In this document: positions 61,879 through 64,000 of the stretch, piece after piece
Numbering within the stretch: the stretch's first letter is position 1
Layout of the letters: each line of letters starts with the position of its first letter
Source: an uncultured bacterium
GTDB taxonomy: Bacteria > Planctomycetota > Phycisphaerae > Phycisphaerales > UBA1924
Direction of reading: 5' to 3'
NCBI GenBank assembly: GCA_903834785.1
Contig: CAILKP010000093.1
Coordinates: 62,001-126,000, forward strand
Length of the DNA stretch: 64,000 bases
Notes under the pieces: generated by a model
What the model was told of the DNA's origin: nothing
Databases searched by the model: none
The model's input: only the letters and a program-made list of their open reading frames with translations
Program-made: the position numbers and the translations under genes

Positions 61879-64000
61879 ATGACCACCGACCCATCCACGC
61901 CGCCCTCTGCAACCGCGACCTCCACCGTTGCTGCCGCGGCAATCACCGGTCCCATCGCCCTGCACGCCAGCTGGACCGACGGCTCCCTGCACCTCTGGGC
62001 CGAGCGTGGTCCCAGCACCGCCGCCGCCACCCCGCCCGCCGGTCAGCACCCCGCCGCCGTCGCCAGCACGCCGCTGCTCGCCTTGCTCTCAACGGCAGTC
62101 GGTCCCGCTATCACCGGCCACGAGGCACTCGTCCGCCTCATGCTCCCCGCCCGCAAGGGCGTTCCCGTCCCCAGCCCCGCCATCGCCCAGCTCAGCAGCG
62201 ACCAGCCCGACCTGGCACTGTCCTCCGAGCCCGCGTCCGACGCCGCCCCAGACACAGCACCAGATGTCGCCTCTGACCTGCCCGCCCCCGCCTCACTCAT
62301 CCCCACCGAGGATGATGAGCCCATGGTGCTCGTCTCTGTCGCAGTCCCCACCGTGCGCTTCTCCGGTGGTGAGGCCCTGGCAGTCCTGGACTGCCTCGAC
62401 TCCGCCTTCGATGCCTCCGCCGACGACCTGACGATGGCCGAGGCCGGCACCACCGACAGCCCGCTGCCGCACCTCGCCCGCGTCGCCGTCGCCGCACCTT
62501 CGCTGCGCTTCTGGATGATGTCCGGCCGGATGGTCCGCTGGCTTCTCACCCAGCAGCGCTTCGTCCCCAGCGTTACGCAGGATTTCAAAGGTCAGCTCAA
62601 AGGCCTCTGGCAGCCGTGGATCGCCGATGAAGCCACCACCAAGAAGCTCCAGCAGCTCGTCAACGCCATGCCCCCGGCCGCCCGCGCCGTCGATGACCAC
62701 TTCCGCCACCAGGGCTGGCCCATCCTCGACGACTTCCTGCTCCGCACCACCGATGCCGCCTGCCGCGCTGTCCTCCACAGCGAGACCATGATCGACACCC
62801 TCGAGGGCAAGACCCCCGAGACCGATGCCCACGTCGCCTGGCTCTCCGGCCTGCTCTCCCCGGCCAACCTCCTGCGTGCCAAGCACGAGCAGCGCCCCGA
62901 CCTGCTCAAGCGAGTCCGAAACTGGATCGGCGGCCTCGACGACCGCGGCACCAGCTCCGTCTGGCGTCTCTTCGTCCGTCTCGATGAGCCCGTCGACATC
63001 GGCTCCCTCGCCGATTTCGAAACGCCCACCGCCTCCATGGTCTGGCCCATGGTCTTCGGCCTCCAGAGTGTCGAGGACCCCACGATCTTCATCGATGCCC
63101 AGGACCTCTGGCTCCTCTCCGCCGGCGGCGCCACCGTCGCGGGCAAGAAGATCGAATCCCCCCACGAACTCTTCCTCACCGAGCTCGGCCGCCTCGCACG
63201 CGTCTACAAGCCCGTCGAGAAAGCCCTCGTCGAGCCCGAGCCCACGCATCAGAAGCTCTCCACCGCCGCCGCGTACGAGTTCCTCCGCGACTGGCGCTCC
63301 GTCCTGCTCGAGCAGGGATTCTGCGTCCAGGTCCCCAAGTGGTGGGACTCCCCGTCCACCCGCCTCGGCGTCCGGCTCGAGATCGACTCCGGCCCCATGG
63401 ACGGCCCCGGTGCCGCACCCGCCGGTGTCGGTGCCAAGGTTGGCCTCGGCACGCTCGTCAACTACAAGTGGCAGATCTCCATCGGCCAGACCTCGCTCTC
63501 CATCGAGGAGTTCGAGAAGCTCGCCACCGTCAAGAGCCCGCTGGTCATGATCGGCGGCCGCTGGGTTGAGGTCCGCCCCGAGGACATCCAGAACGCCATC
63601 GAGTTCATCCGCGAGAATCCGGGTGGGCAGATGGAACTCGGCCGCGCCATCCGTCTGGCCTACGCCGCCGACCTCCGCCAGACCGGCCTCCCCGTCGTCG
63701 GGCTCGATGTCCAGGGCTGGCTCGCCTCCGTCTTCGGTGGTGATCAGCAGAAGATGACCATGCTCGAGCCGCCCGAGGGCTTCGTCGGTTCGCTGCGCCC
63801 CTATCAGCTCAAGGGCCTCTCCTGGCTCAGCTTCCTGGACCGCTGCGGCCTCGGCGCGTGCCTTGCCGACGACATGGGTCTCGGCAAAACCATCCAGCTC
63901 CTGGCCATGCTCCTCTGGGAACGCAAGAACGTCTTCGACGCTTCCGGCGGCACGCAGCACGTCGGCCCCACACTCCTGGTCGTTCCCATGTCCGTCATCG
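61879..64000 (+). CDS. SNF2-type DEAD/DEAH helicase, 3' truncated by the window end
   Basis: The frame opens at the ATG at 61879 and stays open to the last base, giving 707 codons of a longer gene. The N-terminal ~600 residues resemble the bacterial SNF2-associated region (DUF3670-like). The helicase part then begins with SLRPYQLKGLSWLSFLDRCG and shows motif I (Walker A) DDMGLGKTIQLLAML near residues 664-678, then LLVVPMSVI. SNF2 helicases are DNA translocases that can remodel protein-DNA complexes. The remaining motifs lie beyond the window. Family from sequence recall; 160 bases separate it from tRNA-Lys. Confidence 0.85.
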   Translation, partial: MTTDPSTPPSATATSTVAAAAITGPIALHASWTDGSLHLWAERGPSTAAATPPAGQHPAAVASTPLLALLSTAVGPAITGHEALVRLMLPARKGVPVPSPAIAQLSSDQPDLALSSEPASDAAPDTAPDVASDLPAPASLIPTEDDEPMVLVSVAVPTVRFSGGEALAVLDCLDSAFDASADDLTMAEAGTTDSPLPHLARVAVAAPSLRFWMMSGRMVRWLLTQQRFVPSVTQDFKGQLKGLWQPWIADEATTKKLQQLVNAMPPAARAVDDHFRHQGWPILDDFLLRTTDAACRAVLHSETMIDTLEGKTPETDAHVAWLSGLLSPANLLRAKHEQRPDLLKRVRNWIGGLDDRGTSSVWRLFVRLDEPVDIGSLADFETPTASMVWPMVFGLQSVEDPTIFIDAQDLWLLSAGGATVAGKKIESPHELFLTELGRLARVYKPVEKALVEPEPTHQKLSTAAAYEFLRDWRSVLLEQGFCVQVPKWWDSPSTRLGVRLEIDSGPMDGPGAAPAGVGAKVGLGTLVNYKWQISIGQTSLSIEEFEKLATVKSPLVMIGGRWVEVRPEDIQNAIEFIRENPGGQMELGRAIRLAYAADLRQTGLPVVGLDVQGWLASVFGGDQQKMTMLEPPEGFVGSLRPYQLKGLSWLSFLDRCGLGACLADDMGLGKTIQLLAMLLWERKNVFDASGGTQHVGPTLLVVPMSVI

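Noticed and set aside
61601-61942. Minus-strand open frame covering the tRNA-Lys
   Set aside because: It is antisense to a complete cloverleaf tRNA and has no protein motif.
62293-63960. A 555-codon minus-strand frame opposite the SNF2 helicase
   Set aside because: Acidic Gly/Glu/Asp-rich translation with no domain; the plus-strand helicase frame carries the DDMGLGKT motif.
1-64000. CRISPR array, insertion sequence, prophage or integrase genes
   Set aside because: I found no evenly spaced direct repeats of CRISPR size, no transposase or integrase motifs, and no phage structural gene.

Overview
The window is GC-rich and gene-dense, and it looks like the chromosome of a planctomycete, most likely a Phycisphaerae-like member of the PVC superphylum (an inference from content, not a measured phylogeny). 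The pointers are: a 53-residue basic protein matching the PVC signature small protein; Tat-exported Gfo/Idh/MocA oxidoreductases and TIM-barrel sugar isomerases; a eukaryotic-type (GT3) glycogen synthase; a secreted repeat protein with a dockerin-like C-terminus; many genes without a clear Shine-Dalgarno; and enlarged transporter permeases. I saw no phage genes, insertion sequences, CRISPR arrays or rRNA.

Layout. 1-6.7 kb (+): CheY-type receiver, FapA/DUF342 protein, radical-SAM aminofutalosine synthase (mqnE), argC and the glycogen synthase. 6.8-11.5 kb (-): O-antigen-ligase-like membrane protein, a DUF3313-like lipoprotein and 4-hydroxyphenylpyruvate dioxygenase. 11.9-16.9 kb (+): PVC small protein with a strong terminator, a Glu/Leu/Phe/Val-type dehydrogenase, D-aminoacyl-tRNA deacylase and two NfeD proteins. 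17.0-20.2 kb (-): an MhqD-like hydrolase and MhqO-like dioxygenase (quinone/electrophile detoxification) behind a recognisable promoter, then an exo/endonuclease/phosphatase-family protein. 20.3-21.6 kb (+): rbfA and yebC. 21.7-24.3 kb (-): a large secreted repeat protein.

24.4-33.7 kb is a divergent sugar-related cluster: two cytoplasmic TIM-barrel proteins on the minus strand; on the plus strand an MFS permease, a Tat-exported Gfo/Idh/MocA oxidoreductase, an ApbE-type flavin transferase, a second exported oxidoreductase that lacks the usual EKP lysine, a membrane mono-haem protein and a Tat-exported TIM-barrel protein. Together these suggest an extracytoplasmic sugar redox route. I consider it the best candidate for an undescribed system in the window.

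33.9-46.3 kb: asd (+) converges on a minus-strand run of xseA, a glycosyltransferase and a Dpp/Opp-type ABC importer (OppD-type ATPase, two DppC-type permeases, one DppB-type permease, a membrane-anchored solute-binding protein), with apt at its upstream end. All three permeases carry large extra segments and no OppF partner is present. 46.4-54.7 kb: groES, csrA, a NifU-like scaffold, a lipoprotein, an M48 metalloprotease, a GNAT acetyltransferase, a dapF whose second catalytic cysteine is serine, a Lon-N-domain protein and cinA. 54.8-64 kb: ftsH, an M3 oligoendopeptidase, a two-gene ABC-2 exporter, tRNA-Lys(TTT) and the 5' part of a SNF2 helicase that runs off the window.
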